Assembly (NCBI RefSeq): GCF_009730915.1
Contig: NC_052477.1
Location: forward strand, 23,082,578-23,146,577
Origin: Dioscorea cayenensis subsp. rotundata
Taxonomy: Eukaryota; Streptophyta; Magnoliopsida; Dioscoreales; Dioscoreaceae
DNA: 64,000 nt
Direction of reading: 5' to 3'
The notes beneath the pieces were generated by a model that had not been told where the DNA came from, ran no database searches, and saw nothing but the letters and a program-made list of their open reading frames with translations. Every line of letters begins with the position of its first letter. Within the stretch, counting starts at the first letter, position 1. The position numbers and the translations under genes are program-made. Below are positions 47,519 through 59,592 of this stretch, piece after piece.

Positions 47519-50500
47519 ATGAACGGCGGGCCCTCTGGATTCTGTAGGGATCTCTGATCAATTCTCAAGAAATCAAGCCAATTCGTTGGTTTTTTTCCTT
47601 TTTATTTTGGATTTTTTTATGGTGAAAAATTCAATTTTTTTGGATGTCTTTCTTGGCAGATAATGCTCCGGTCACGAGGACCATCGTCATCGCGAGTACT
47701 ATGCTGACGATCGCCTTCGGCTTCCGTAGTCGTCCTCTTCGTCTCGGATTGGATTATCAGGTTCTTTTCTTTTGTCATCGATTCCCCGATGATTGTTCTT
47801 GGTTTTAAGTTTGGTTTCTGTGTGTTTCTATCATCTTGATTTTTGTCAGATTGATGCTTGATGCTTTAATTTGTTTTTTTTTTCTTAATTCGATTGGCTT
47901 GTTTGGTTAGGTTAGATCAGGCAAATTGGATTTTAAATCTAGTTCTAAAGCCTTTTGATGATTCATTTGTCTTATTGATCTTGACTTTTAACAGCAATCG
48001 CTGATTGTATGATTTGTTGAGATTGATTGGTTTAGGTTTTTTATTTTTGTTTGTGTGGCGCTTAAGCTTGACAAAGACAAGGAAATTTATAGTTTGAACT
48101 TTCGGAGTGGGGTAATGGTAGTAAATTGCTTTGGAAAAAATTAATTTTGAATGGTTTTTAGTAATTCAAGTCGCTAATTGGTTCCATTGTTATTCCTTTC
48201 TTAAAGTCTTACAGCCTTTGTGTGTTTATATTTGCGTTCTTCTGCATTGATGCTAGAGCTCCATGTGCAAGAAGTAGTCAGGCTTCAAGAAAGGAAGGGT
48301 TTGTTATCATTATTGATCATGAAGTGAGAATGGTGGTGTTAAATAATAGCTGTGAAACACCCAAGTCTTGTAGCATACTTTAACTTGAGAAGTTTGAATC
48401 TTGTGAATTGGGTTCCATTTTAAATTATTATGGAGGAGTGAAGGTTCTCCATTTGGAATTTAACTTAAATAATCTATGGAGTAGGATAAATAATTCTTTC
48501 CCTGGTTAGGAAGAAATCTTACTGATTCATATGGGAATTGATCATGTAAATTCAGATATCAAAAGGGCATAGGTAAAATGTGTTCATAAGTTTACCAATT
48601 GATCAGGCTAAAGGAGGAAAATACCATACATCCTGTTAACAATCTATTTATTGTTGACTAACGGTATCAGTTGTGTGAGGTTCTCTAGTGTGTTACTCAA
48701 TGTGCTTAATGTCATATTGAATTAGTCAAATTTGTCGTCAGTTCATGCATCATAATGTAACGATCACTGCACTGAAATTGTATTGATTTTCTTATTTTAT
48801 TACTGTAGGGCATTTTCCAGAATTTTCACCTTTGGAGAGTACTGTCTTCAGCATTGGCCTTTTCATCGACTCCAGAGTTAATGTTTGGACTCTATTTACT
48901 CTACTACTTCAGGTTATTTGAGAGACAGATAGGCTCCAACAAGTATTCTGTAAGTATACACTGTAGGATTGTTTTTCAGACAACTGGTTTGTGATGACTT
49001 GAATGGAAAAGGTTGACCTTTGGAATTATTGCTTGAACATTTTCTCCTGATAGACATGAACTGCTTTTGTTGACTTCACCTGCTAGTGTAGCTTCTATTC
49101 CATGATTTTTCTATATTTTCCCTTCAAAATATGTTTTTAAATTTTTGGACATTCCTTTTATGTACTATGATATCTTATTTTAATATATTTTTGGTTAGAT
49201 TTACCAATTTATTTTGCTTTGATTGCAGGTTTTTGTTGCATTTTCTTTGATGCTCTCAACTTTACTTGAGGTTCTAGCATTGGTGATTTTTAAAGGTATG
49301 CATTTTTTTTCATTATTCTAGCTGAAGCACTTAGATTTTTTTGTTTTTATGAAAACTAAGGTGACATAAATTCTTAACAGTTGTAATGTATAAATTGTGA
49401 GTTTTCCTATTCATCCAGACCATTAGTTTTTGGAAAAACTATTAGTTATAATTTCTTGATTTCAATTTCAAACTGATAAGTTGGATCTTTTAGCTGCATA
49501 GTGATATTGGTGTGAATGCGTTACAACCCCTTTTTCTCGATCTAGGTTATTTTGTTAGAACTTTGTCACAAATTTGTTGGCATGCCTTTAGAAGAGACTT
49601 CTGGACATGGGCCTTGGACTAGCCAATTCAAGTCTTTGTGAATGCTGGTGGTTGATGACAACAGTGAAAGGGATTGATGCTTGCTGGGGCATAAGGACAT
49701 TTTCTTATGCTCTGTTAGCGGTCAACTGATCTGTTCCTTATCAATCCTTCGTGGCAAAGATTGTTACACTAACCATGTTTACAGCAGAGTAATCATTCGT
49801 TTTACTACCTCCTGGTTGGGAAGAAAGATCTATTTCCATTTCAATATTTAACTCCTGCTTTGATAGTCCACAAATACTTTTTGGAGAATAAAAAATCAAC
49901 GGAGAAGTGATGACCTTATTAACCTTGGTGATAGTATATATAGCACATGCTAGAATTTTATTCAACTGCTATGGTCCATTACTACATCTAAATTTTCAAT
50001 TCATTTTTATCAAAGACTAAATCTATTATTGTGACCAAATTATCACTATATTTGAGTAAATTGTTTAAGATTTCACAAGATGCTTCAAACATGCTTCTAT
50101 TATCAAATGACAGTTTTCCAAGATACTAATTACAATTTGTTCACTTCCTCTCCTAAAATGGAAAAAATAATCTTAATTTAAATTCTAACATGATTGAATT
50201 CAAAGTTATGGGTTACCATTTCCCCAATCTTATTAATGTTAAAGAAAACCAAGACTTGCTTGATTTGACTGAGAAAAACAAATTCCCTTTTTCATTCATA
50301 AATGACTAGATTATATTCTCTGTTAGGTTACATCTATTTCTAATATGGATGTATGAGTAATAAGAAAAATACTCGAGATTGTTATATGCATAGGGTTTCG
50401 TTTAAAGTTTAAACTCTAGATTCTAAACATTATTGACTTTTTCTGCATGGAAAATTTACTGTGGTTGGGCGGTCAACACAGTAGCTTGGTTTAGATCACT

Positions 50501-53500
50501 AGGGTATGAGCCATATTGTCATAACATTTTCTGCGCTTTCTGGTGTTGAGCCCTGTATATCTCATATATGTTTTCAATGATATGGCTTTTAATTCAATCA
50601 CATTCAAGCAGATGATCTCTTTCCACCTTGATTTTAATGTCCTGCATTCTTGTAGTTACAATCAAATAGCTTTTTTTGATCATTTTCTTAGAAAATTTGC
50701 TTTATTATGGGTATTTATTATATTATATTTGAATTTAATTTTCCTTGAGTCATGTAACTTTTGTTCCGTATGCATCAATTTATTTCATTTCTATGCCTCT
50801 ATTTCTTGAAGAGTTCTTGCCACTTGAATTCATCTCCTGCCATGGTTTTAGTTCTCAACTCACTTTATATATCTTTTGTTCTTTTCACACAGATTTCAAC
50901 TTGAGCACTCTAGCATCTGGTCCATATGGTCTCATATTTGCCTCCTTTATCCCCTTCTATTTTGATGTCCCAGTTTCGACTAGGTTCAATATGTTTAACA
51001 TTCATTTAAGTGACAAATCTTTCGTATATTTAGGTGGTTTACAGGTTAGTAGTTTTTGAAAATTTTCTACTTTCTCATTTTCAATATATTTTGCAAATTT
51101 TTAAGTGTGGCCTTATTCATTTTCCATATTCAGCTTCTTCTATCATCATGGAAGCGGTCACTTGTACCTGGAATATGCGGTATACTTGCAGGTTCACTAT
51201 ATCGCCTTAATGTGTTTGCCATCCGCAAGATAAAGGTTACTACAACATACCCTTTAAAATGGTTGATGAAATGCCTTTTCTCAGCGCATTTTCATGAACT
51301 TATACAATTTGTATACTTGTGCAATTTTACTTTCTTCAATTAATGCTCAAGTTTGACTAGTGTGGTACTTGAGGGACTGGCCCTCTAATCTTATTTTTAG
51401 GTGAATTTTGTAGGAAATTTTGAGTGGATAAAGCAGATGAGTAAACCTTTTTTAGCCTATTTAATAAAGTAGTGTTTAAAATACATATGATCAGGTATTG
51501 TGATATCCTCTCTTTCCTGCATTGTATCGTTTTTTATTAAAAAGATACATTTCCCAGTTAATGCTTGGAAAAAGAGATGTAATTACATTCTACTGCAGTA
51601 AATCATCTGAAGATTTATGAATATCTTATACTATTGACTCAAACAAAATTTGTAGACAATCATTTACACATTGAAATATGTAATTTGGAATTGATGTCAA
51701 GATGGATGTTAAGTCTGCAACTTAAGAATTTCACTAGTCAAGAGACCTGCTTGTTCTTGTTCATAACTTGTTTGAAGTTTACCAATTGTTTTGTTCATCA
51801 AGCACTTACTGTCAATTCATGTTGATCCTCTGTTTGCACAATATCAGCATTGGTGAGAGCATTAAGTGGTTTTCCCTTGTGATATGTTATGCTAGCATAT
51901 CATTTGGTGTCAAAAAGGTTCTGTGAGGCATCAATTTCTGTTGTGTATATGTCTTTTATCAGGAGATCATTGCCCACAATGTTGAAAACAAGTTATGTCA
52001 ATTTGTATGAGTTTGCACCACTTACATCCCACTTGATTTTATTGTCAAATGTTCCTTATTATGTTTCTTTTGCTTTTTATCTTTAAGACTTCATCATCTA
52101 AGCTTGGAGTTGTTCTCATCTGAGAGTTTCTTGCACTTCAAGAACTAATCTATCTTCATAGATGCACTCAAATAACATATACTTGTCTTTGGCCCTTACA
52201 CCATTTTCCAAAGGGTAGCACACACATTCTTCAATTGTCCTTTCCTCTCAAACCTGCAAATTGTACTAACTTGGTTATGTAGGTCAAAAGTGTAAATGGT
52301 TGTGATTATCATGAGTTCACTTTGCATTTAAGCAGCAATTTTCTCATGAAGAATTTAATTCAATCTAGGTTCTGCTGTATGCTTGTTTTAAGCAGCATAC
52401 ATCACTAGTTTCAGTTTTTTATAAATCTTTTTCATCAGAAATTCTATCAAATGTTGCCAACGACCTTTGGGTCTATTGGTACATGGGTCGCCGATAGAGC
52501 TCTCACCGAGTGGTGAGAGTTCGATTCTCGGCTGAGGGCACATTTCTATGAGTTGTGAATAGTGGTTGTGTACGGGTGGTTTCAGCGCCCACGTGAGCGC
52601 GGCCCCATCCCCACTTGTTCCACCGAGACTTGTGCACGTCCCTGGGTCTCTAGTGGGTTCGCCCCGCTCCTCTTCCCAAAAAAAAAATTCTATCAAATGT
52701 TGTTTTAAAATTCTGCTCTTTCTTATTCTTCACAATCTTTTCTTTTGTCTTATTATTGGCTTTGATTTGCAAAAATTTTTCAGTTCCCAAAAGTATTGGC
52801 ATCATTCTTCTCAAGATTAGCATGGTCCTCCGCTGGAAATTCTACTCACACTACTCCAAGAAGGAATGTTATTAGGAAATATGCATTATACTGGTCAACC
52901 AGCCCAGGCAAGTTTACTTAAATAATTGCATTTAGTGATGAAACTTACAGAATCAGTTGTAAATCTGTGATTTCTATATCAGGATCAAAATCTTTTCTAA
53001 AAATGAAAAGGAAAAAAACTGAAATAAAAAGTTGTTATGTTTTATGTTAGCACTATGAAAGTTCTTGTGTTTAATGGTCTTACCATGCTTATCAAGTTTT
53101 TAGTTTCTTACTTCTGTTGCTAAACTGCCATTGTTCCCCTTCATGTACTTGCATAACTTTAATTTAATACATATCTAACATGTTATGTTCACTTATCATT
53201 TTACTGCTACCTGCTTCATGATATAGCCTGACAGGATAAAGCCCATATCAATGTGAGGTGCCCTAATTTGTGTCTATAGGTGGCTTGACAAGTTAACCTG
53301 CTAGACAATATGAGTTTTTCCTTTTAAACAAATTGATTGACCTATTTTGACCCAAACCAATTTCTGCGTAGCTAACCCATCTAACTTGTGTTGAGTTCTC
53401 GTATTATCTCCGATATTGATGCCTCTCAAGGCAGCGTCGGTTGGTGCAATTTTATTACCTCGCCCTGTGTTGTATGGTAACACCATAGAGAAAACTTAAG

Positions 53501-53835
53501 GTTAGGTCAGGAAACTGAAATTGTATTGAGAGTACTAAAGAGACAGATAAAGCCAATTATATATGTTGGAAGCTTGAAAATAAATTCTTGATGCATTGAT
53601 GATGATCGGTAACTTCCTGTTCTGTTAATTAAGGTATTTCTCTGAATTTTATTTTCAGGGGAACTATTCCTCAGCAGGCCGTGCTCCTGCCCCCGAACCT
53701 TCTGAATCAGCTGTTGACTTTCTAGTATCAATGGGATTTGACAGAACATCTGCCAGGCAAGCACTCCAGCAGGCTAGAAACGACGTCAATGTTGCTACAA
53801 ACATCCTTCTTGAACACCAAACACGATCACAATAA
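47519..53835 (+). CDS. RBL18: Rhomboid-like protein with C-terminal UBA domain (RBL18/UBAC2 type)
   Basis: A polytopic endomembrane protein whose family (UBAC2 in animals) acts in ER-associated ubiquitin handling. Eight exons: 47519-47543, 47660-47760, 48809-48949, 49229-49295, 50893-51044, 51134-51235, 52784-52907 and 53659-53835. They give about 295 residues, close to the Arabidopsis protein. The start [14 protein letters not shown] matches the family. Membrane segments include [30 protein letters not shown] and [12 protein letters not shown]. The motif SGPYGLIFA replaces the GxSG of active rhomboid proteases, so I infer a pseudoprotease. The UBA domain is about residues 253-292 ([19 protein letters not shown] ... 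NILLEHQ). Exon 7 holds one base too many near 52873: RNVI is followed by [11 protein letters not shown] only if a base is skipped. Intron 7 uses a GC donor (CAG|GCAAGT). Confidence 0.9.
52457..52686 (+). mobile_element. SINE in RBL18 intron 6, 16-bp TSD
   Basis: A 230-base insertion lies between copies of ATTCTATCAAATGTTG (52441-52456 and 52687-52702). TGGTACATGGG fits an A box and GAGTTCGATTCTCG contains a B box. The 3' end is a run of A. The body is clearly GC-richer than the intron around it. It is in the sense orientation, about 80 bases upstream of exon 7. Confidence 0.92.
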
Positions 53836-54957
53836 CGCAGAAACTGCCCTTTGACAAGGGATGAGTTCGTTCTGGTCATGAATTCCAGCCGAAGACTCGT
53901 TGACCTGATAGTTTTTTGAACAACAAATGAAAATCAACAAGGCATCGCGGACTTTTACTTCTAAGAGCTTTTGTTTTAGCGACATTCAATTTCGGCTCGG
54001 TTTTATCAAGTTAGAAAACATTTATCTGAACCAGGAGACACATTGTAATGTTTCATAGTTTAATCTATATACGTATATACGTGATTACTGATGCTATGGT
54101 CTTTGATGGTGGTCGACCTAGTGTAAATTTACTTTTACTTTACTGCGAACCCAGCTTTTTTTAATAAGAGTGATGTATGCTTCATGTGTTTCTCTTGCAT
54201 CACGCCCTTGTCAAATTCTCTTGATTCATTGTCTCTGAATTTTAGAATATATATATTTTTTTAAATTTTGATTTTTTTTTTGGCTAAATTATATTTTTAT
54301 TATAGAAAGAATGCCATTAGTTGTCAATGGAACCTTTTGGCATTGTGGGACAGTCTTTATATCAGGCAAAAAATACTGATAAAATAATTTTATATTTATA
54401 TAAATATATATATACAAAAACTGACTAACAGGATTAAAATGAGAGAGAAAGGTATCAATCATATTGAAAACATGTATACTAAGAAATGACAATGAATGTT
54501 AAACAATAGTATTAAAAAAAAAAAGGAAATTGGTTTAGTTCCTTTTGTGGTTTTTTGGAAGAGATTGGTTTGAAGCTTAGCTCAAAGCATGTGGATTGAA
54601 CTATTAGCTCATCGTCTGTTAACATCCCTAACATGGCTTATCCACACGACATGCTTTGGCCTACATTTTAAACAAACAACATACTTTTCAGAGTATACAT
54701 ATATCAAAAAAAATCTCAAATACTTAAAATAACAAGCATAATAATTCGATCCTTCATGCTAATCAGTGCTTAATTAATAGCTTCATCTGAAATTAGCATT
54801 CTATAAATTCACATACATAACATTCAAATGGAACAAGGTCTTCCAGTTTTCAGTGACCATTGCTTGGAAAAATACCAAAGTTGTATCTAAACTGATTTCA
54901 TAGAACAACTAGGAAGCATGTCATTTTGACAGCTCATGATACACAAATATTCATCTA
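53836..54957. other. Convergent 3' flanks of RBL18 and LNK
   Basis: The two genes are tail to tail. AT-rich sequence with AATAA-like signals on both strands; no other gene seen. Confidence 0.6.
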
Positions 54958-56679
54958 CTATTCTTCATTGTCCATATCTTCATAGTATGTAGCTTGAGGA
55001 CGACCTGATGACTGATCCAAAGAGTACTGCATTCCGGTTACTACTGTGTTGTCATTATTATCATAAACCGGCCCTTCGCAAGAAAGGGCTGGACTCATGG
55101 ATGGTTCGGTAAATAAAAGATTTGCCACCGTCCTGTCGATTGCGTTAGTCTTTGATTCTGAGCCTTTCTTTAAATTCCTGAACCAAATGCAATCATAAAA
55201 TTCAGTTAAAAGTAACTGTAAATGTACATCATGCCTTGAGTTTCAGGAAAATAGCAGCATACACTGCATTGCTTGTCTATGCATTCAAGTTTAGAAAAGT
55301 ATGCACATTTCAGTAAAAAGAAACAGATGTTTATGAATAATGATTTCTTTTCGATTGTATCATTATAATTAGAGAAAATAATAATAAAAAAAAAACATAT
55401 TGAGATATCATCTGTACCTTGAATTGTCACAATTGACTTCTCCTGCAGCAGGGGGCCTATTTCTATATTCAGCTTTCTTTGAACTCTCAGCAAGACGATA
55501 CAATGCATCTCGGAAGCAAATTCGTGTCTTTTCACTCAACTGTTCACAATAAAACACAAGCAATTCATCTCCAACAATGCAATAAAGATGCAAATTCTTC
55601 TTTTTCAATATTAAGTTTACCTGTGTCATAACACCTTCAAGTTTATGCAACACAGTTTCTTCCAAACATTGTGCTTCATTTACAGCAGTAATTGTATCAT
55701 TTTCACTCTTCATTACTGGCTCCTGGAAATTAAATTTTTATTATATCAGAGAATTCATATAATGATTTCTCATGTACTGAGAATATAATTATCAATATGA
55801 GCATGAAAAGCATTCAATAGTAACTCAATGTAAGCAAAACAAATTATGACTTACTGCATGTGAATCTTCCGATGCCTTGGACTCATCCCGAATTAAAGAC
55901 CAAGATGAACTATTTTCCTTATTCCCATCATCTCTAATCTCAATCGCCGACTCTGGAAAGCTGCAGTCTTTCACCAAACATGCAGGCTCTACAATCACAT
56001 CAGTCAAGAAATTCTCGAAAGACATTGATCTGTAAGCTGAAGCCGGAAACATTGGTAATGGTTCATATGGACTTCCCAAATTCTGCAAATCATCTTCCAG
56101 CAAAGAGTTCCTGAAAAAAGACATCAGATATAGCATCAAGAACAAGATATTATAATACGTAAACATTTAATGAAGTTAGGTGGGCGAAGAATAATCATCG
56201 GTAAACTTTTGGAAAAATTTTTCAACTACATAGTTCCTACAGGCATTAAACAAGTTTGTTAAGAACCCCAGAAGTTGTGCTTGTACAAGAATATTTCATC
56301 CATTTGCTCCATGTTGTTCTGCAGCCGAAAATCTGGTTGATCTTGGAATGAAGCTTCCGATGTTCCTGCACTATGATTGAGCAATGAAGATCCTCCACAT
56401 GCACTTGAATTTACTCGATCCTTCACCGTTATACAAAGCAGGGACATTGTTAACTTGATCATATATTTGTTGTGTATCAAAATCGAATTCTCCCGCATTA
56501 GTAAATGGGGATCTTCGACAAAATTTTTCAGGTGATCCAGGATTTTGGGATTTATTGTTGTCCACTTGGTACCAGTCATCAGATAATGGAGAAATTTCAT
56601 CAGTACATGGAACTTCTGATGTTTCTTGATCAGTAGGAACCACAAGGTCATCAGATTGTTCTCTGAAATACCAGTCCAT
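54958..56679 (-). CDS. LNK-type clock-associated co-activator (LNK3/LNK4-like)
   Basis: LNK proteins are nuclear co-activators that bind REVEILLE/CCA1-type MYB factors and link light to the circadian clock. Exons read leftward: 56679-56287, 56110-55855, 55722-55621, 55539-55418 and 55177-54958, giving about 363 residues. The start MDWYFREQSDDLVVPTDQE resembles short LNKs. Later motifs are QMDEIFLNSLLEDD (across exons 1/2), MSFENFLTD and the family signature TRICFRDALYRLAESS. Exon 1 is one base too long. The frame NVPALYNGE ends in a stop at 56371, whereas VKDRVNSSACGGSSLL continues in the next frame, so a one-base insertion lies near 56430-56450. The remaining splice phases all agree. An acceptor (TTTTCAG) 11-15 bases before the ATG implies a 5'UTR intron, with its donor near 57470. 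Confidence 0.85.
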
Positions 56680-57663
56680 GTGCTTAATCTGAAAATACGA
56701 AACTCAGATTAATACTCATACTATTTTGCATAGATATAATACAACAAGCATTTTCATCTCCAATATCATCATAATAAAATCATTCTAAAGGATAAGTGCA
56801 GTGAATACCAATTCATTGTATTCAATGAAAACCAAGAACAAGTGATCACAAATTTCATTATGAAAGAAAGAGGGATTTTTACATTTTGTATCATCTTTGT
56901 CATTAAGTTTTGGATGAAATACATCTGAGCTCTTTATGGATCATGTATTTACCAATGAACTTCACCAAACAAAAGATATTACTAAATCAATGAAATTGTT
57001 CAACTAAAGTGTTCAATAGGAACAGAAAAGCAACATATAAATGATACCAAAAAGAATACAAGACAAAAAAAAGTTATCAAAAAGTTATTAGCATATATAT
57101 ATATATATATATATATTAAGAACAACCAACTTTTATAGTCTTGTGTGAGGACCGAAATTTAGATCAATTAGTAGGAGTCAACTATTTACTTGGCAATGAA
57201 GTTTCCAAAAGAATATGATGCTCTAATCCCAATAAATCAAAGATTTTAGCACTATAAAACAGATGAAATTAAATTTAAACATAAATAAACATACAAATCC
57301 TAAACACAAACAATAACAATCAAACATGAAGAACAAAAATAAATCACAAATCATTAAACAAAAAGAGAACCAAAAGAGTTCAGTGATAAATAACAAAGCT
57401 GAATAACCTGAACTTTACTCCAAAAGGCCACTTAGAAACACCACTTCATCTGAAAATTCAAGTTCAACTTACATAATAAGAGAAAGAAAAAAGGAGCATG
57501 ATTGTGTTCTTGTGGTCTTTGGTTAATGTTTTTGGAAAATTGTGGGATTTCTATAGAAACTGTGGCATTTTGTGTTGTATGTGGTTGGGAATGAGAAGCA
57601 TGGGCCCAGAGAAGTAGTGGCTGGAAGAGTGCTTCTCATCTATTCCTTTGATTTTATTGGTCA

Positions 57664-57683
57664 CACGTGTGCCATGAATATCT
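57664..57683 (-). promoter_or_regulatory. G-box and evening-element-like site upstream of LNK
   Basis: A palindromic CACACGTGTG holds a perfect G-box (CACGTG, 57664-57669). Eight bases further upstream of LNK is AATATCT (57677-57683), the core of the evening element AAAATATCT but with a mismatched 5' end. Both lie about 200 bases beyond the likely 5'UTR exon. Clock and light control of LNK genes is known; function of these particular sites is inferred. Confidence 0.45.
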
Positions 57684-57699
57684 AACTTCTGGTCAAATA

Positions 57700-59592
57700 T
57701 TTCCTGATTGGGTTCAATCAACTAACGTGAGTTTGAGTTTGATCCATTTTCATTATTAGTTTTATATATATGTTTGCAATGAGATAATAGCTATCAAATG
57801 AGTGATCCAATAGCTGCTATGGGAAATCCATAGATTTGTTATCTATAAACGTCCAAAGATGATGTTTTATATGTATAAATGAAAAAATAGGTTTTTTTAT
57901 TTATTTTTTTTAATAACTAAATGAGCAAGCTATAATGCTACATGTGAACACTGAGCAATAATCGTCCCAGCTTATGATGAATTTTTGTGCACCCTCATCT
58001 TACATGTGCAAGAATTTGATCTCCTGACACCCACAAACCAAGGACCTTTAGTTGCCACATAACTTGATTTTTTTTTTAATAAAACGAGATATAAATAAAT
58101 AAAAATGATTTATAATAGTATTTAAATAAAATGATTTATAAAAACGAGATATAAACTTTGTGTATGTGGTTTGTCCACAATGCCTAAAGAAAAAACCAGA
58201 GAGAAAGAAGTGATTGGAAATGCTGGGGTTTGAAATCTTTGAATTGAATAAATTAGAGTAATAAGTAGGAATATTTATTTATATAAATAATATATGATGT
58301 CAAACTTTGAATGAAGTGGATTGACTTTTTGTTTGGCCATGGAGGCATGCAAATGCATTAAAGTCGGTATATCTTATGAGATAGTACACATATTTTTAGA
58401 TAATTTAATTTATTTCAACTTACTCCAACCACATGTCCACATGCACATCTGGACTAGCTTTTTAATTAGACAAAATCTTTTCACAAAGTTTAATTAATAA
58501 TTTAATTAAACATTATTGCTGATTTATACTGAAAATAAATTTAGATTTCCAAAAGCAAAAATTCAACTAATAATCATATTTTATATAACTTACTAAATTT
58601 TCTAAAGAGTAGTATCAAAATTTTCTAAACAGTCTTGGTGCTAAAGAGTAGTATCAAAATTTAAATTAGGACAAATAATCATATTTTATATAACTTACTA
58701 AATTTTTCATTGTTAAAATTTCAAATGTAGTGAATTTCTGGTTATCTTGCTTTATATTTAAAAATCTAGGAGGGTAAAATCTAGTTTTTAATTAAATGTA
58801 ATTGAAAATTCTGTAATATTTTGTGTTTGATTAGTGATATTTATAAATCTAAATTTTAAAAATACATATATAAAGTTAGATGTATTTTAAGGACATGTTA
58901 CAGAGGATGTGTTACTTTACATATTATATGTATGCCATTTTCTTTATATAAATATATATTTTTCAATTATATTAAATTATTTTAACTATTTCAATTTAAT
59001 TTTTTAAGAATAATTTTATTTTTATTTATTAATCTAAATCTGACAAGATGTCACTGATTTCATGCAATCATTCCTCCACCAAACAATGGTTTTTGGACTC
59101 ACTTAACTTTTAACTACATGGAGTACTAACTTCCAACAAACAAACACCAGCTAACCACCACATAGAACTAGCAACCAGATCACACTATATCTGTAACAAG
59201 AATGGTAATTAAACTTCTTTTTCCACATCTAAGATTCAATTAAGACATCAACCATACATTGATATGCTCCAACTACTTTGCTTCCAAGTTTCTATGGTGA
59301 CTAATTCTCAGTAAAATCTTGACAAATTCACATGTTAAAGAGCGTGGTATCTTATTTAGAGAAAAAGGATCATCACATGATGAAACATCAAACAGACCTC
59401 AATTCCCATTTCATCTTCCTGCTAATGTTACTATTCTTTCATCTGTACATTCTTTAGTCGGCTCGTCTGCTAACTTCCTGTGTTCTTCAGCTTTCATGGA
59501 CTTACTGACCTCGAAATCTATTTGCCGGGTTTCCCTCCTTATCCTGCTTGTGAGTCTGTGACGATGAATCTATGTAGTTATATGACTGAATT
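57700..59592. other. Intergenic DNA between LNK and CRK
   Basis: AT-rich, with no gene. 58560-58720 contains a short duplication (AATCATATTTTATATAACTTACTAAATTT occurs twice, about 110 bases apart). 59300-59590 is less AT-rich and is probably the 3'UTR of the CRK gene on the minus strand. Confidence 0.55.

Noticed and set aside
47281..47568. Minus-strand open frame over the RBL18 start
   Set aside because: It is antisense to the supported leader and first exon; pyrimidine-rich DNA gives a stop-poor reverse strand.
52388..52696. 102-residue minus-strand open frame
   Set aside because: It is the reverse strand of a SINE with clear target duplication.
59319..59561. 80-residue plus-strand open frame
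   Set aside because: It lies antisense to the probable 3'UTR of the CRK gene and has no family resemblance.
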